Source: Erinaceus europaeus
Taxonomy: Eukaryota; Chordata; Mammalia; Eulipotyphla; Erinaceidae
Direction: 5' to 3'
NCBI RefSeq assembly: GCF_950295315.1
Contig: NC_080171.1
Location: 96,524,752 to 96,588,751, forward strand
Length of the DNA stretch: 64,000 bases
Below are positions 1-10,867 of the stretch, piece after piece. How positions within the stretch are numbered: the first letter of the stretch is position 1; each line of letters starts with the position of its first letter. The notes under the pieces are model-generated. The model searched no databases and had not been told where the DNA came from. It worked only from the letters and a program-made list of their open reading frames with translations. The position numbers and the translations under genes were made by a program.

Positions 1-50
1 AACAAAAGGGAAAATAAGTATTTTTTTTAATTTTGAAAATATTTTTTTAA
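1..50 (+). mobile_element. Type A SINE, 3' tail only (cut by window edge)
   Basis: The window opens with AACAAAAGGGAAAATAAG followed by T- and A-runs, which is the tail of a type A copy whose head lies outside. Confidence 0.7.
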
Positions 51-91
51 AAAAAGGAACTAGAAAAAGCAAGCCAGTAGAAACTTGTATC

Positions 92-331
92 TTTAATTTT
101 TTTTTTTAATCAAGATTATCCTTGGGGCCCCATGCCTGCAGAGCTCTACCATTCCCAATGGCCTTCCCCTCCCCCCCTTTTTTCCCAGAGAGTGAGAGAC
201 AGAGAAAGACAGAGAAACCTGCAGAACTGCTCTACCACTCATGAAGCTTCTGCCCCTGTAGACTGGGGGCTTGAACCTGGGTCCTCAAGTATGGCAACAT
301 GTGCTCTACTAGGTGAGTCACCACCTGGCCT
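92..331 (-). mobile_element. Old SINE (type C-like)
   Basis: Read on the - strand, the head GGCCAGGTGGTGACTCACC and the B-box-like GGTTCAAGCCCCC are visible. The body is diverged. Confidence 0.75.
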
Positions 332-359
332 CCATATGTTATCAAAAAGTGTCCTGCAA

Positions 360-410
360 GGAGGCTAGGCAGTGGCACACCCAGTGAAGCACATACGTTA
401 CAGTGACACC
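360..410 (+). mobile_element. SINE head fragment
   Basis: GAGGCTAGGCAGTGGCACAC followed by a decayed A-box segment. Only the first 50 bases are recognisable. The next 240 bases up to 655 show nothing. Confidence 0.45.
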
Positions 411-657
411 TATCATATGGTGATGACAAGGTGTACCCATGTGCCAACAACTGTACTATAAAGCAGTAACCCTTCCCCCATAAAATGACTAGGAAAAAAA
501 TCACATCTCAAGTTTATAAGACAGGAGGTTTTCCAAGCAAAAGAATCTACGAGAGATATTGAAGTAAAATCTAAAAAGATAAGTCTATAATTCATAAAAT
601 AATAATGTACACCTTCAGCTCTGTTTGATTCAAGCAAATAGATATGTTCAACTGCAA

Positions 658-863
658 GTTTTTTTGTTTTTGTTTTTTTTGCCTCCAAGGTTATTGCTGA
701 GGTTCGGTGCCTGCACCATGAATCCACTGCTCCTGGAAGCCATTCCCCCCCTTTTTTTGCCCTAATTGTTTTAATGTTGTTGTGGTTATTACTGTCATTT
801 CTGGATAAGACAGAGAGAAATCAAGAGAGGAGAGAAAGATAGACACCTGCAGACCTGCTTCAC
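658..863 (-). mobile_element. Type B SINE 3' half, left arm of a fold-back
   Basis: Antisense 3' module (GCCTCCAAGGTTATTGC) and body down to CAGACCTGCTTCAC at 850-863. There it stops and meets an oppositely oriented copy, with both 5' halves missing. Confidence 0.85.
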
Positions 864-869
864 TACCCC

Positions 870-1126
870 ACCTGCAGGGGAGTCGCTTCACAGGCGGTGA
901 AGCAGGTCTGCAGCTGTCTATCTTTCTCTCCTCCTGTCTTCCCTTGCTCTCTCCATTTCTCTCTGTCCTATCCAACAACAACAGCATTAATAACAACAAT
1001 AACAATAATGATAACAACAAGAACAACAAGGGCAACAAAAATATGGGGGAAAGGTGGCCTCCAGGAGCAGTGCATTTGCAATGCCAGCACCGAGTCCTAG
1101 CAATAACCCTAGAGGCAAAAACAAGA
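870..1126 (+). mobile_element. Type B SINE, right arm of a fold-back
   Basis: Begins at CCCCACCTGCAGGGG without the tRNA head and runs to the 3' module ending CTAGAGGCAAAAACAAG. It faces the copy at 658-863, and together they form an inverted repeat with arms of about 183 and 220 bases. Confidence 0.88.
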
Positions 1127-1128
1127 CA

Positions 1129-1130
1129 CA

Positions 1131-1168
<38 letters not shown>
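1129..1168. repeat. (CA)n microsatellite
   Basis: An almost pure CA run of about 19 units between the SINE tail and an L1 3' end. Confidence 0.95.
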
Positions 1169-1170
<2 letters not shown>

Positions 1171-1530
1171 TGGTGACTTCACCATTTTCAGCCCATCTTG
1201 GATGGAGTTTGAAGAAATCATGTTAAGTGAAATTAAATAAGTCGGAAACAGAAGAATGAATATGAGATGATCTCACTCTCAGGCTGAAGTTGAAAAACAA
1301 GATCAGAGAGAAAACACAAGTAGAACCTGAACTGGAGTTGGTGTATTGCATCAAAGTAAAAGACTCTGGGGTGGGTGGGTGGGTGGGGGGAGTACAGGTC
1401 CCAAAAGGATGACAGAGGACCTAGTGGGGAGGTTGCATTGTTATGTGGAAATGTTATGCATGTACAAACTATTGTATTTACTGTCAAATGTAAAATATTA
1501 ATCCCTCAATAAAGATATTAAAAAAGAAAG
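1169..1530 (+). mobile_element. L1 3' end with 3' UTR and poly(A) signal
   Basis: ATGTTAAGTGAAATTAAATAAG is the typical mammalian L1 ORF2-to-UTR junction. A G-rich run at about 1371-1391, an AATAAAG signal at 1507-1513 and an A-rich tail follow. Antisense copies of the same UTR lie at 12096, 15240, 30600 and 49830. Confidence 0.85.
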
Positions 1531-1835
1531 AAAAATAAAAGGATGATTTTACCCATTAAAAAAAAAAAAAGGCTAGTTTCACAAGTACTACTACTCAGAC
1601 CTCTAGTAAATCAACTCCTCCTCACAGATCTTTATGGACAAGATAATTTCTGGAATAAACATAGTAAAAGTGATCTATGCATGGAGCTATGCTGCCTCTA
1701 CTAGAGCAAAGAAAAAAAATAATGCCACTTCAGTGTTTGATGGTGTCTAGCCCCATCTCCATGAATGCTTAATAAAGATAATTTTTAGGAGTTCAGGGCC
1801 TCATGCATGTATGACTACATGGCTCCCTCCCAGGT

Positions 1836-2025
1836 CAATTTTTTCATCCGTTTTTATTAACATTTTAGATATACAGATACAGAAACACAGTGGGACAGAC
1901 ACCTCAGCACTGTTCTACCATCTGTGCGTCTTCCTCAAGTGCTATAGTGCTCCGATTTGGTGTTGGAGCTATATTCTCCCTCATGGTAAGGCATGCTCTC
2001 TACTGGGTGAGCTATCTCCCAGGCA
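1836..2025 (-). mobile_element. Old SINE
   Basis: The - strand reads GCCTGGGAGATAGCTCACCC at its head. The remainder is diverged. The 1572-1835 flank shows no feature. Confidence 0.6.
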
Positions 2026-2055
2026 TACGATGCTTTTTAAAAAAACATATGCTCA

Positions 2056-2316
2056 GGGGGAGTCGGGCGGTAGCGCAACAGGTTAAGCACAGGTGGCGCG
2101 AAGCACAAGGACCAGGTTAAGGATCCCGGTTCAAGCCTCTGGCTCCCCACCTGCAGGGGAGTCGCTTCACAAGTGGTGAAGCAGGTCTGCAGGTGTCTAT
2201 CTTTCCCCCTGTCTTCCCCTCCTCTCTTCATTTCTCTCTGTCCTATTCAACGACGAAATCAGTAACAACTATAATAATAATAATAATGGCAACAAAAGGG
2301 AATAAATACATATTTT
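2056..2316 (+). mobile_element. Type A SINE, full length
   Basis: Starts GGGGGAGTCGGGCGGTAGCG with intact A box and B box. Flanked by imperfect ATATGCTCAG / TTATGCTCAG. Confidence 0.92.
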
Positions 2317-2341
2317 TTAAAAACTTATGCTCAGACACTTT

Positions 2342-2621
2342 GTTTTTATTTCATTTATTTTTTTCCCATTTTCGTTGCCCGTATTGTTGTTGTTCTTTTT
2401 ATTGTTGCCATTCCTGCTGTTGTTGCTGAGAACAGAGAAATGGAGAGAGATGGGAAAGACAGAGAGGGGGAGAGAAAGACAGACACCTGCAGACCTGCTT
2501 CACTGCTTGTCAATCAACCCCCCTGCAGGTGGGGATCCAGGGGTTAGAACTGAGATCCTTATGCAGGTCCTTGTGTTTTGCACCATGTGTGCTTAACCCA
2601 CTGCACTACCACCCGGCCCCT
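2342..2621 (-). mobile_element. Type A SINE, full length
   Basis: The antisense tail (CCCATTTTCGTTGCCCG) leads through the body to the head at GTAGTGCAGTGGGTTAAGC (- strand), ending at 2621. Confidence 0.9.
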
Positions 2622-2679
2622 CATAACATGCTTTTATGAACATATCATTTAGTAATCATGATCAACTAAAATATCTAGC

Positions 2680-2790
2680 ACTGCATTTGCCTCCATTTCA
2701 CTGATGAAGACACTAAAACTTACGACTTGTCTGTTGTCAAATACTGCTAGGAAACAACAGCTCAATTTAAATGCAGAAGGCTAGCTCATT
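2680..2790 (-). mobile_element. MIR fragment
   Basis: CCATTTCACTGATGAAGACACT resembles the MIR core (cattttacagatgaggaaact) on the - strand. Old and diverged. 2791-2968 shows nothing. Confidence 0.5.
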
Positions 2791-2969
2791 TCACTGTAAA
2801 CCTGATTTTTCTATGAATTTAGTGAGATTTTTCTTCCTCACTTTTTAAGTTTTCTTGTTATAGACTATGAAGTATTTTTCTGCTCTTAACTTTGAGAAGA
2901 ACTGGATTTCAAGATCAGAAAGATATGAAGCAGTACAGTGTAACATTACGTCTGATAAAAATATATTTC

Positions 2970-3175
2970 TAGGGACCAGGCGGTGGCACATCTGGTTAAG
3001 TACACACACTACAGTGCACAAGAACCCAGGTTCAAGCCTCTGGTCCTACCTGCAGGGGGAAAGCTTCATAGGTGGTGAAGCAGAGCTGCAGGTGTCTGCC
3101 TCTCTCCCTACCTCTCCTTCTTTCCCCTCTCAATTTCTCTGTTTCTATCCAATAATAAAGCAATACATATATTTT
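2970..3175 (+). mobile_element. Type C SINE
   Basis: GGGACCAGGCGGTGGCACAT head, GGGGGAAAGCTTCATAGG body, ending CTATCCAATAATAAAGC. Confidence 0.9.
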
Positions 3176-3180
3176 TAGAT

Positions 3181-3483
3181 TTTGGCAGGTATACAATCTA
3201 AGTTATACTTGGACCTTTTATTTTTATTTTATGTACCAAGCAAAAACAGAGGGGACTCCCTCTCAAAAAGGAAAGAGAGAAAGGGGAAGGGGGGAGGGGA
3301 GGGAAGGGGAGGGGAGAGGAAGGAAATTATACTGGGGAGGCTACGCAATGCTATTGCACATAAGCAAGGTCATGAACTCATTCCCTATTGCTTTGTAAAA
3401 AGCAAAACATAATCTTAAGGATGTGTGTGAATGTAAAAGTACTTTGCATATAATAAAACAAAATTGACACTAACATTATGGTT
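3181..3483. other. Unique AT-rich DNA with a purine tract
   Basis: A (GGGGA)n-like purine-only tract lies at about 3262-3330. The rest has no recognisable gene or repeat. Confidence 0.5.
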
Positions 3484-3630
3484 TTAAGACTTATTTTAAT
3501 GAGTAAGAGGAAGGAGATGGGGGGGGGAATGGAAAGATCAGAGCAGCTCTCTGGTCTAAGCTGTATCAGGGTTGAAGTTGGGACCTCAGGCATGCAAGCC
3601 CTGTGCTCTACCTGTTGAAAGACATCCCTT
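3484..3630 (-). mobile_element. Old SINE
   Basis: The antisense B-box region GGTTGAAGTTGGGACCTCAG and head remnant are recognisable. It contains a G9 run. Confidence 0.55.
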
Positions 3631-3681
3631 TCTGCAACAATACAACCAAAGCACTTAAGAGTACTTTAAGATAGTTTCTAG

Positions 3682-3932
3682 AGGGGCTGGGCCATGGTGC
3701 ACCCAGTAGATCACACAGACTGCCATGCACAAGGCCCCAAGTCTGGTTCCTATCTGCAGAGGTAAAGTCTCATGAATAGTGGGGCAGTACCGAGTTTCTT
3801 TCTCCCTCTCCCCTACTCCACTCTCTATTGCTATCTCTAAGAAAAGTAAGAAAAAAAGAAAAGGCACAGGAAACAGTGGAATCAGTGTAAGGCACTGAGC
3901 CCCAATAATCACCCTAGTGACAAAAAAATAGA
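3682..3932 (+). mobile_element. Old type B-like SINE
   Basis: GGGGCTGGGCCATGGTGCAC head. The 3' module is reduced to GAGCCCCAATAATCACCCTA before an A-run. Confidence 0.7.
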
Positions 3933-4259
3933 TGTATATGAATAAAAAATGAGTTGTTAGAAATGTACAATGATCTTTTAATGGTCTAATACATATGACT
4001 AAGAAACTGACCCTTTGGGGCAGACATCAAAATGTAGGGATAACATTACAGATAGTAAGATAGCGTAGGCCTAGTCAAAGCTTCATCACTAAATTTGTGA
4101 CAGAAATTGAGTCTCAGTTGCTTCAGCTGTAAAATGGGAAAATACTAAGTTCCACATACAGAGTTTTTAGTGACAAAATGTCTAGTATCCACCACACAGT
4201 AGTATTCAATTATCGTTAACTCCCTCCCATTAGGGAATTTTCTCTCCTTTAAAGAGTCA
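3933..4259. other. Unique DNA with a MIR trace
   Basis: CTTCAGCTGTAAAATGGGAA at about 4119-4140 is a MIR core on the + strand. Nothing else recognised. Confidence 0.5.
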
Positions 4260-4795
4260 GGCCAAATGCCCATGTCCACTGAAGAAGCAATTACAGAAGC
4301 CAGAATTTCCACCTTCTGTACCACAAAAAGAATTTTGGTCCATAGTCCTAGAGGGATAAACAGTAGGGGAAGTAAACCAGAGGGCTCTGAAATCCTGTTC
4401 CAGCAGAACCCAAAGTGTTTGTCACCAGGAACCTTGTTTTTGTACCATCAATGAAAGGGAGGTGAATCTGGAAAACACCAGAGGAAGCCAGGCATGATTT
4501 GGCTTATTTGAGAGTGGCAAAAAGGAAAGACACTTGGAAGTAAGTAGTGGTAAGTGTAGTGGTGACCTATAAAGGAAGCGAAGAAAGGACTGTTGAAAAA
4601 AATGGGGGAAATACATATGCATAGATATAGATAGTTGAAGAATCAGCCCATATCAGTGACCTTGGGAGAATTACTGCAGTTTCCAAAGGAGGGGTAGGGA
4701 CACAGAACTCTGGTGCTAAGAACTATATGGAATTATACCCCTCTATTATCTTACAGTTTTGTAGATCCATATTAAGTTAAAAAATATTAAGCAGT
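4260..4795 (+). mobile_element. Dispersed repeat G, 3' part (probably L1-type 3' UTR)
   Basis: The part from about 4630 (GAATCAGCCCATATCAGTGACC ... GGGGACACAGAACTCTGG) is repeated at 29516-29849 at clear similarity. The upstream part (GAAGCAATTACAGAAGCCAG) I recall from hedgehog L1-like UTRs. Class not certain. Confidence 0.55.
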
Positions 4796-4919
4796 AGGGC
4801 ACAGAGAAAACTTACTCTTGGGGCATTGAACATATATACATGAAGCCCCAGAAGAGGCCCCGTGTTCAGTATTTGCACAATACACCAGCTAAGCAGTACC
4901 ATGGTCATAGAATAAGAGC

Positions 4920-5350
4920 ACAATTTATTCATTCAAAGAGTTACTGAACACCTACTTTGTGGGAAACGGAGAAAAGTGACTTAAACCATCTGAAGAGGAA
5001 CACACATACTAACTGAAGAAATAAACCTTAAACTGTTAACACAGGTCTAACTACTATAAAGAAAAACCTAGGGACATGGACTCCCAAAATAAAGGTCCTT
5101 AACATGGTAAGGAGGAGAAACATCTGAGGTAAGTTTTGAAAGATAAGTAGAATGTTCAGAAAAGTAAAGGAAAAGATAGGGAGTTTTGCAGCATAAGTAT
5201 AGGATGAGCAAAAGCACCAACAAGTGCCCAACCTGCATAGCCAAGAAACCTTACGGCCTGTATGTCTAGAGCTCACAGGGGAGTAGAGGAGGCTTAAGTT
5301 AGATAGGGGTTTCTGTCAGTTTTAAGTTGTGAAATTCATTCCAACTCAAT
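4920..5350 (+). mobile_element. L2 fragment
   Basis: TTCATTCAAAGAGTTACTGAACACCTACTTTG and the later TTTTGAAAGATAAGTAGAATG follow the order of the L2 3' region. Heavily diverged, an ancient insertion. Confidence 0.6.
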
Positions 5351-6270
5351 GTAGTAATTTGAAAAATATAGAAACAAGGCAATTTTAGTCCCTAAAATTG
5401 AGTTTAGTGAGCTAATTCCCTCTCAGTCTAATTCATCCCCCGCCCCCTTTCTCTTTGACTCACTCACTCAGCTTTGTGGTAGGTTATGAACTCCAAACCC
5501 TTGTTAGTTTGCATTCATCAGTCAGAGATCAATGCTCAGGAAACCAAGTAATTTTACCCGAACTGATTAATTACTGGAGTATGAATAGCAGTTCAAAATG
5601 TACACATTTCTCTGACTTTTACTTTCCTGATTTACAGACTTGAATACATAGCAGGCCCTCAATAAGTGCTAACTGAATTAAATTAATGATTGTGATTGAA
5701 AGAAAAGTTCTCATATTTATTTGTTGACAATGGGGCAAATGGGATGGAAATTTTTTTTCTCCCTAGCCTTCCCTTCACATGAATCTAATCAGCATATTTT
5801 TAAAGACTTTCAGTTGTTATGGGAAAAGTGTGGAAAACTAGAAAACAGGAAGTCTCCATTACTAAATTATTACATTCTGAAATGAATGTCTCCAATTTAG
5901 CTCTATGCAGAGGCAGCTAACAAACATAAGTCAGTCTCAGCAAAAGTCCTAATACACTATGACCAAAACCTGACTGGAAGCAGGAGACTCAGTATAAAAT
6001 CAAAGAAAACCTTGAGATTTTATTTGATGTCTATTAAGTTTTTGTACTGTGGAGATATAAAAGAACAAAGCTCTGTCCTCTGAGAGTCATGTCATAATTG
6101 GAAGATTTAGCTAATTACTGTTTCCTACCAAGTTACTTGTGGTATTTAAAAGTTTGGGGTTTAGAGTCAGGCAAACCTATATTCAAGTCCTAAATCTGTT
6201 CTTCCTTAAGATATATTACTCTAGACAAGCAATCTGCTCCAGCACCAGTTTTTTCACATCAAGGAAGTGA
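5351..6270. other. Unique DNA with L2/MIR traces
   Basis: CATAGCAGGCCCTCAATAAGTGCT (about 5648) and TTTAGAGTCAGGCAAACCTA (about 6160) are L2/MIR remnants on the + strand. No gene or young SINE in 900 bases. Confidence 0.5.
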
Positions 6271-6271
6271 A

Positions 6272-6585
6272 TAGGAGTTGGGCAGTAGCGCAGCGGGTTA
6301 AGTGCACGTGGTGGAAAGTGCAAGGAGTAAGGAGTAAGGAGTAAGGAGTAAGGAGTAAGGAGTAAGGATCACAGTTCGAGTCCCCGGTTCCCCACCTGCA
6401 GGGGCGTCACTTCACAGGCAGTGAAGCAGGTGTCTTTCTCTCTCCTCTCTGTCTTCCCCTCCACTCTCCATTTCTCTCTGTCCTATCCAACAACGACAGC
6501 AATAATCAATAACAATAATAACTACAACAACAATAAAAAACAAGGGCAACAAAAGGGAAAATATTTATAAACATTTAAAAATTTA
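6272..6585 (+). mobile_element. Type A SINE with a 7-bp expansion inside its Pol III promoter
   Basis: Intact A box (GTAGCGCAGCGGGTTAAG). Between the A and B boxes, six exact AGGAGTA units (6323-6364) replace the usual GGACCGGCGTA. The B-box region reads CAGTTCGAGTCCC. The tail is intact. Confidence 0.92.
6323..6364 (+). repeat. (AGGAGTA)6 minisatellite
   Basis: Six perfect 7-bp units ending in AGGATC, which is the normal SINE continuation, so the expansion grew from the SINE's own GTAAGGA. Confidence 0.97.
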
Positions 6586-6645
6586 AAAAAAAAAGAATGA
6601 ATGACAGCAACTAACCACAGAACTATTAAAAAGAAAGGGGCTTGG

Positions 6646-6912
6646 GAGCTAGGAGGTAGCGCAGCAGGTTAAGCGCACATGGCACAAATCACAAGGACTG
6701 GCATAAGGACCCAGGTTCAAGCCCCTGGCTCCTCACCTGCAGGGGAGTCATTTCACAAGTGGTGAAGCAGGTCTGCAGGTGTCTTTCCCTCCTCTCTCCA
6801 TTTCTCTCTATCCTATGCAACAACAGCGACATCATCAACAACAATAATAACTACAACAATAAAACAACAAGGGCAACAAAAGGGAATAAATATTTTTAAA
6901 AAAATTTTAAAG
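6646..6912 (+). mobile_element. Type A SINE
   Basis: GGGAGCTAGGAGGTAGCGCA head, B box GGTTCAAGCCCC, tail ACAAGGGCAACAAAAGGGAA. Confidence 0.92.
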
Positions 6913-6913
6913 G

Positions 6914-7395
6914 GGGGGCTGGTTGGAGGTGCACTTGGTTGAGCACACATGTTACAATGTGCAAGGACCTAGGTTCAAGTCCCCCGTCCCCATCTGCAGG
7001 GGGAAAGTTTCACAAGTAGTGAAGCAGTGCTGCAGGTGTCCCTCTCCCTTTTTCTTTTAAAAATTTTTTTATTATCTTTATTTATTCATTGGACAAAGAC
7101 AGCCAGAATTTTTATTATCTTTAGGACAGAAACAGCCCGAAATCGAGAGGTAAGGGGGTGATGAGGGAGGGAGAAGGAGAGGGAGACAAATCTGCAGCAC
7201 TGCATCACCACTCGTGAAGCTGTCCCCCTGCAGGTGGGGATCAGGGGCTTGAACCTGGTTCCTTGTGCACTATAGTGTGTGTGTTCAACCAGGTGTGCCA
7301 CCACCTGGCCTCCAAGTCTCTCTCCCTCTTTATCTCCCCCTTTCTTCTCAATTTCTGTCTCTATCCAAAAAATAAAGATATTAAAAAAAAAAAAA
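6914..7395 (+). mobile_element. Type C SINE split by another SINE
   Basis: The 5' part is 6914-7060, and the 3' part (TCTCTCCCTC ... CTATCCAAAAAATAAAG) resumes at 7313. The 7061-7312 insert is on the other strand. Confidence 0.85.
7061..7312 (-). mobile_element. Type C SINE nested in the copy at 6914
   Basis: The antisense tail TTATCTTTATTTATTCATTGG is partly duplicated, then the body, then the head GGCCAGGTGGTGGCACACC (- strand). Confidence 0.88.
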
Positions 7396-8186
7396 CTTTT
7401 AAGAGAGATAACAAGAAAAACTGAGTGCTGCACAAATTAGTGAATATCTGTAGTATAGGATCAACTTCACATCCAAAAAGTTGAAGAGAAGTAAAACAAC
7501 ATGCTATGATGGAGGCACTCAACAGAGTCTATTGCATATATTTCTTCTGAGGAATTCTGGGTTAAATCTTGGTCTACCACATTCAAGTTCTGTGATCATG
7601 GGCAACTCAGTTACCTGTTTTTTGAGATAAGATGAGAAAAAGCACTTGTCTTAAAGGGTTACTATGAAAATTATGCAACTCCTTTTTAGAATATTTTAAT
7701 CTGTAAAAGCCTAAAAACTTGGAGCATTAAGTATTAGTTACTAATATTTTAGTAGCACCAGTAAATGTTTTGTGGGGGCATGAGTTTGAACATAAATAAT
7801 TTAATATTCTGTTCATGGATGAGAGAGCAAAAGGGAATATTCATGCACTCTTCCTCAAAAATGGGGAGGAGAAGCTAAAAGAATAATGAGATATAGTAAG
7901 AATGTTACTTCTGCTAAGTAAATGTGATCTTATCTGTCTAGAAATTTATGGGGTAAAGGTGATTAGAAAGGAAAAAAGCTGTTGCCCTAAATATGCAATA
8001 ATTCAGAGAAATGGTAGCCCACCTTTCTTAGATAGCAGGAAATAATTTTTTCTATTAGTCTTAGAGCAGTTCAATAACAGAGTGAAAGGGACATGTACAT
8101 TATCACATGCTTTCTAGATTAAGAACCAGTAAGAACACTGCTTAGAACAGAAAGATAAATTGTAAGAATCTCCTTAGAAGTATCTT
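7396..8186. other. Unique DNA with a MIR trace
   Basis: GGGTTAAATCTTGGTCTACC ... CATGGGCAACTCAGTTACC (about 7559-7690) is a MIR on the + strand. The remainder is AT-rich without features. Confidence 0.5.
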
Positions 8187-8382
8187 GGGCGGGGGTAGAT
8201 AGCATAATGGTTATGCAAAGGAACTCTCATGCCTGAGATTCCGAAGTCCCAGGTTCAGTCCCCCACACCACAATAAGCCAGAGCTGTGCAGTGCTCTGGT
8301 ATTTGCCTCTGTGTCTTTCCCTCTCTGCATCTCTCTCAAAAATAAAGTAAATAAAATACAATAATAATAATAATAATAAAAG
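8187..8382 (+). mobile_element. Type D SINE
   Basis: GGGGGTAGATAGCATAATGG start, CCAGAGCTGTGCAGTGCTCT, ending in an (AAT)n-type tail. Confidence 0.9.
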
Positions 8383-9518
8383 AAATATCTTTCTCTGTTA
8401 TTATATTATTTTCCTCTCCAGATTCCACAAATCTTCACTTCTGGACAATTCAGAAGAGGTATGTAATGAGGCCAAAATGCAAACAAATAACATACTTCGA
8501 AATTGAAAGGAATTCCAGAGCTTGTTCTTAAAAGGTCATGAAGTTAATGCTGTGGGCTGTCATCTTTAGCTGTTTTAATAAGTATATTGTTCAAAAATAC
8601 TAAACAGCATAGAGGACAAAATCAGTGAACTAAAATTTATTTAAGAGTATTTACCTTTTACCAGACTGTGGTCTTCTTGAAAAAAGATCTTACTGATGAT
8701 CAGAATCTAGTACACTGCTTGTTACACCAAGATGTTAAATGGTGTGAGGTACTATGTTAGATGCCAAAGAGCCCATAATGGTTCACTTATGTTGATGCCA
8801 AATGTTTCAGACTATTTAAAAATTAAACAAGGCCTTACTTGGTTAAGGAGCTACAGCTGCAGCTGCACCTGTTCTATTCTAAACTAATCCCCAAAATCAA
8901 GGCTACCTTCTACATACCTACTAAAGCAAGTCAAATTATTCCTTCTAAATGATGAGACAGCTACTTCCCAAGCAGCTCTGCTGTGGCGCTCTTTCAGCAA
9001 AGAGGCAAACCCCAGAACCTGTGGTCATAAAAATCTGATGGTTAGCAAGAGCAGGTGTTAAGTAAAACTGGTGCATTCCCAAATGAAGTCGTGCTATTTG
9101 GAGCTCTGAACAGGATGCCAGACCCAAGAACATCTGGTTTTCTTTGGCTTTGAGCTTTCACTAAGAGAGGTTAGCAAAATATATGCTGTTGCCAGCATGT
9201 ATATGTGTATGAGTAATTGCATACTCATATACTGTACTTTGGATGAGTCTGAGACCTGGCAAATAGAATGTAGCACATGGAAATGCCTGAGTAGAACTGC
9301 ACACAAGCTTACCCCCTGCAAAAGATAAACTAGGCAGGCTGTAAATTCTCTGTGTCACACTTTGGAAGAAACCATTCAGGAGAGTAAGTCCTAAGAGTTG
9401 GGGGAAAAGGATTATTTTAGAAGTATGTGAGAACCTAAATAGCACCACTACATCTAAAAGCAGAAAAGTAATCAAATAGTAACACTTTACTTCCACTGCT
9501 TTATCAAGATACATGATT
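8383..9518. other. Unique DNA, no gene seen
   Basis: More than 1.1 kb free of young SINEs. CCAGACTGTGGTCTTCTTGA (about 8661) resembles an L2/MIR3 end. Short open frames on both strands have no recognisable domain and no splice context. Confidence 0.5.
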
Positions 9519-9535
9519 ATAATTTGGTACAAACA

Positions 9536-9660
9536 CAGGGGTAGATACCATAATAGTTATGCAAAGAGACTCATGTCTGAGGCTCTGAAGTCCCAGGTTC
9601 AAGACCCCCACACCACCATACGTAAGAGCTGATCATGCTCTGGTTAAAAAAATAAATAAA
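9536..9660 (+). mobile_element. Type D SINE
   Basis: Its 5' TSD copy ATAATTTGGTACAAACA lies at 9519-9535. The matching 17-mer lies at 9936-9952, beyond a second SINE inserted in its tail. Confidence 0.9.
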
Positions 9661-9935
9661 TAGGGAGTCCGGTGGTAGTGCAGCACGTGGCGTGAAGTGC
9701 AAGAACTGGCCTAAGGATCCAGATTTGAGCTCCCGGCTCCCCACCTGCAGGGGAGTCCCATCACAGGGGGTGAAGCAGGTCTGCAGGTGTCTCTCTTTCT
9801 CCTCTTCCTCTGTCTCCCCCCCTGTTTTTCCCCTCTTCTCTCCATTTCTCTCTGTCTTATCCAACAACAACGATAACAGTAACTACAACAATAAAACAGC
9901 AAGGGCAACAAAAGGGAATATTTTTAAATAAATAA
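9661..9935 (+). mobile_element. Type A SINE lodged in the tail of a type D SINE
   Basis: The head has lost the GGGTTAAGCG part of its A box (GTGCAGCACGTGGCGTG), so its Pol III promoter is probably dead. Confidence 0.9.
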
Positions 9936-10248
9936 ATAATTTGGTACAAACAGAAATATATATATTCTGACAGATTCTGTGGATTCGGACAGACAGATGG
10001 TACTGAAATTAAACAGTATGAGCTTTGGCAGTTGTGCTATGTACTCTCCCAAACCCTTACATCATTACTCTGGGCAGGGCCCAGAACCAAGTTGGCATTG
10101 TTTCCAATGTGGTTTAGAGAAGAATTTCTTGCCTTTTTTTTTTTTTTAAAGTATCCTTTTTCATACAACCAGGAAATAAATATTTCCTTTTACTTTGGGT
10201 TTTATTGTAAAGAACAAAGCACTGCTCTTGACATTAAGAAAATATTAG

Positions 10249-10545
10249 CGGGGCCAGGCGGTAGTGCAACAGGTTAAGCACACATGGAGCAAAGTACAAG
10301 GACTGGTGCAAGGATCCCAGTTCGAGCCCCTGGCTTGCCAACTGCAGGGGGGTTGCTTCACAAGTGGTGAGGCAGGTCCTCAGGTGTCTAATCTTTCTCT
10401 TCCCTCTCTATCTTCTCCTCCTCTCTCGATTTCTTTCTGTCATATACAACAATAACAAAAAGGAAAAAATAGCCTCAAGAAGCAGTGGATTCATAGAGCT
10501 GGCACCAAGCCCCAGCAATAACTGTGGAGAATAAATAAATAAGAA
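10249..10545 (+). mobile_element. Type B SINE
   Basis: GGGGCCAGGCGGTAGTGCAA head, and the 3' module CTCAAGAAGCAGTGGATTC ... CAGCAATAACTGTGG. The 9953-10248 flank has nothing beyond a T-run. Confidence 0.88.
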
Positions 10546-10579
10546 AATGTTAGGAATTATTTTGGGATGTTTTTAAAAA

Positions 10580-10712
10580 TACATATTTATTTATGAGGGG
10601 AGGAGGGAGAGTAGGAAGAGGAGGAGGAACCAGAGGAACTGATATATGCATTGTCAGGGATGGAACTCAGGACCAGTGTTTTATCCAGACTATACCAATG
10701 CCCAGGTCTCAT
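10580..10712 (-). mobile_element. Type E SINE, diverged
   Basis: Antisense GATGGAACTCAGGACCAGTG and a purine-rich 3' region. Confidence 0.65.
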
Positions 10713-10867
10713 GATATGGGGGTATTAAAGACCACCCAATACAAGCTTTAATAAGACTTCTAATATAGAACACTGATCTCTGATAAAAATACTGATTATT
10801 CATTTGTGGCAATAAAGAATCAACAAAGTACCTTGATTTTACGCTTGACACAGTTTAGGTATTCTTT

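Noticed and set aside
691..1221. A 176-codon open frame on the - strand
   Set aside because: It runs through a SINE fold-back and a (CA)n tract. The residues are low-complexity (VCVCVC) and SINE-derived.
6323..6364. Short regularly repeated units as a CRISPR array
   Set aside because: Seven-base tandem units without spacers, inside a SINE, in a vertebrate genome.
10324..10334. Many perfect or near-perfect B boxes (GGTTCGAGCCC), suggesting tRNA genes
   Set aside because: None has a complete cloverleaf or acceptor-stem pairing. All belong to SINEs.
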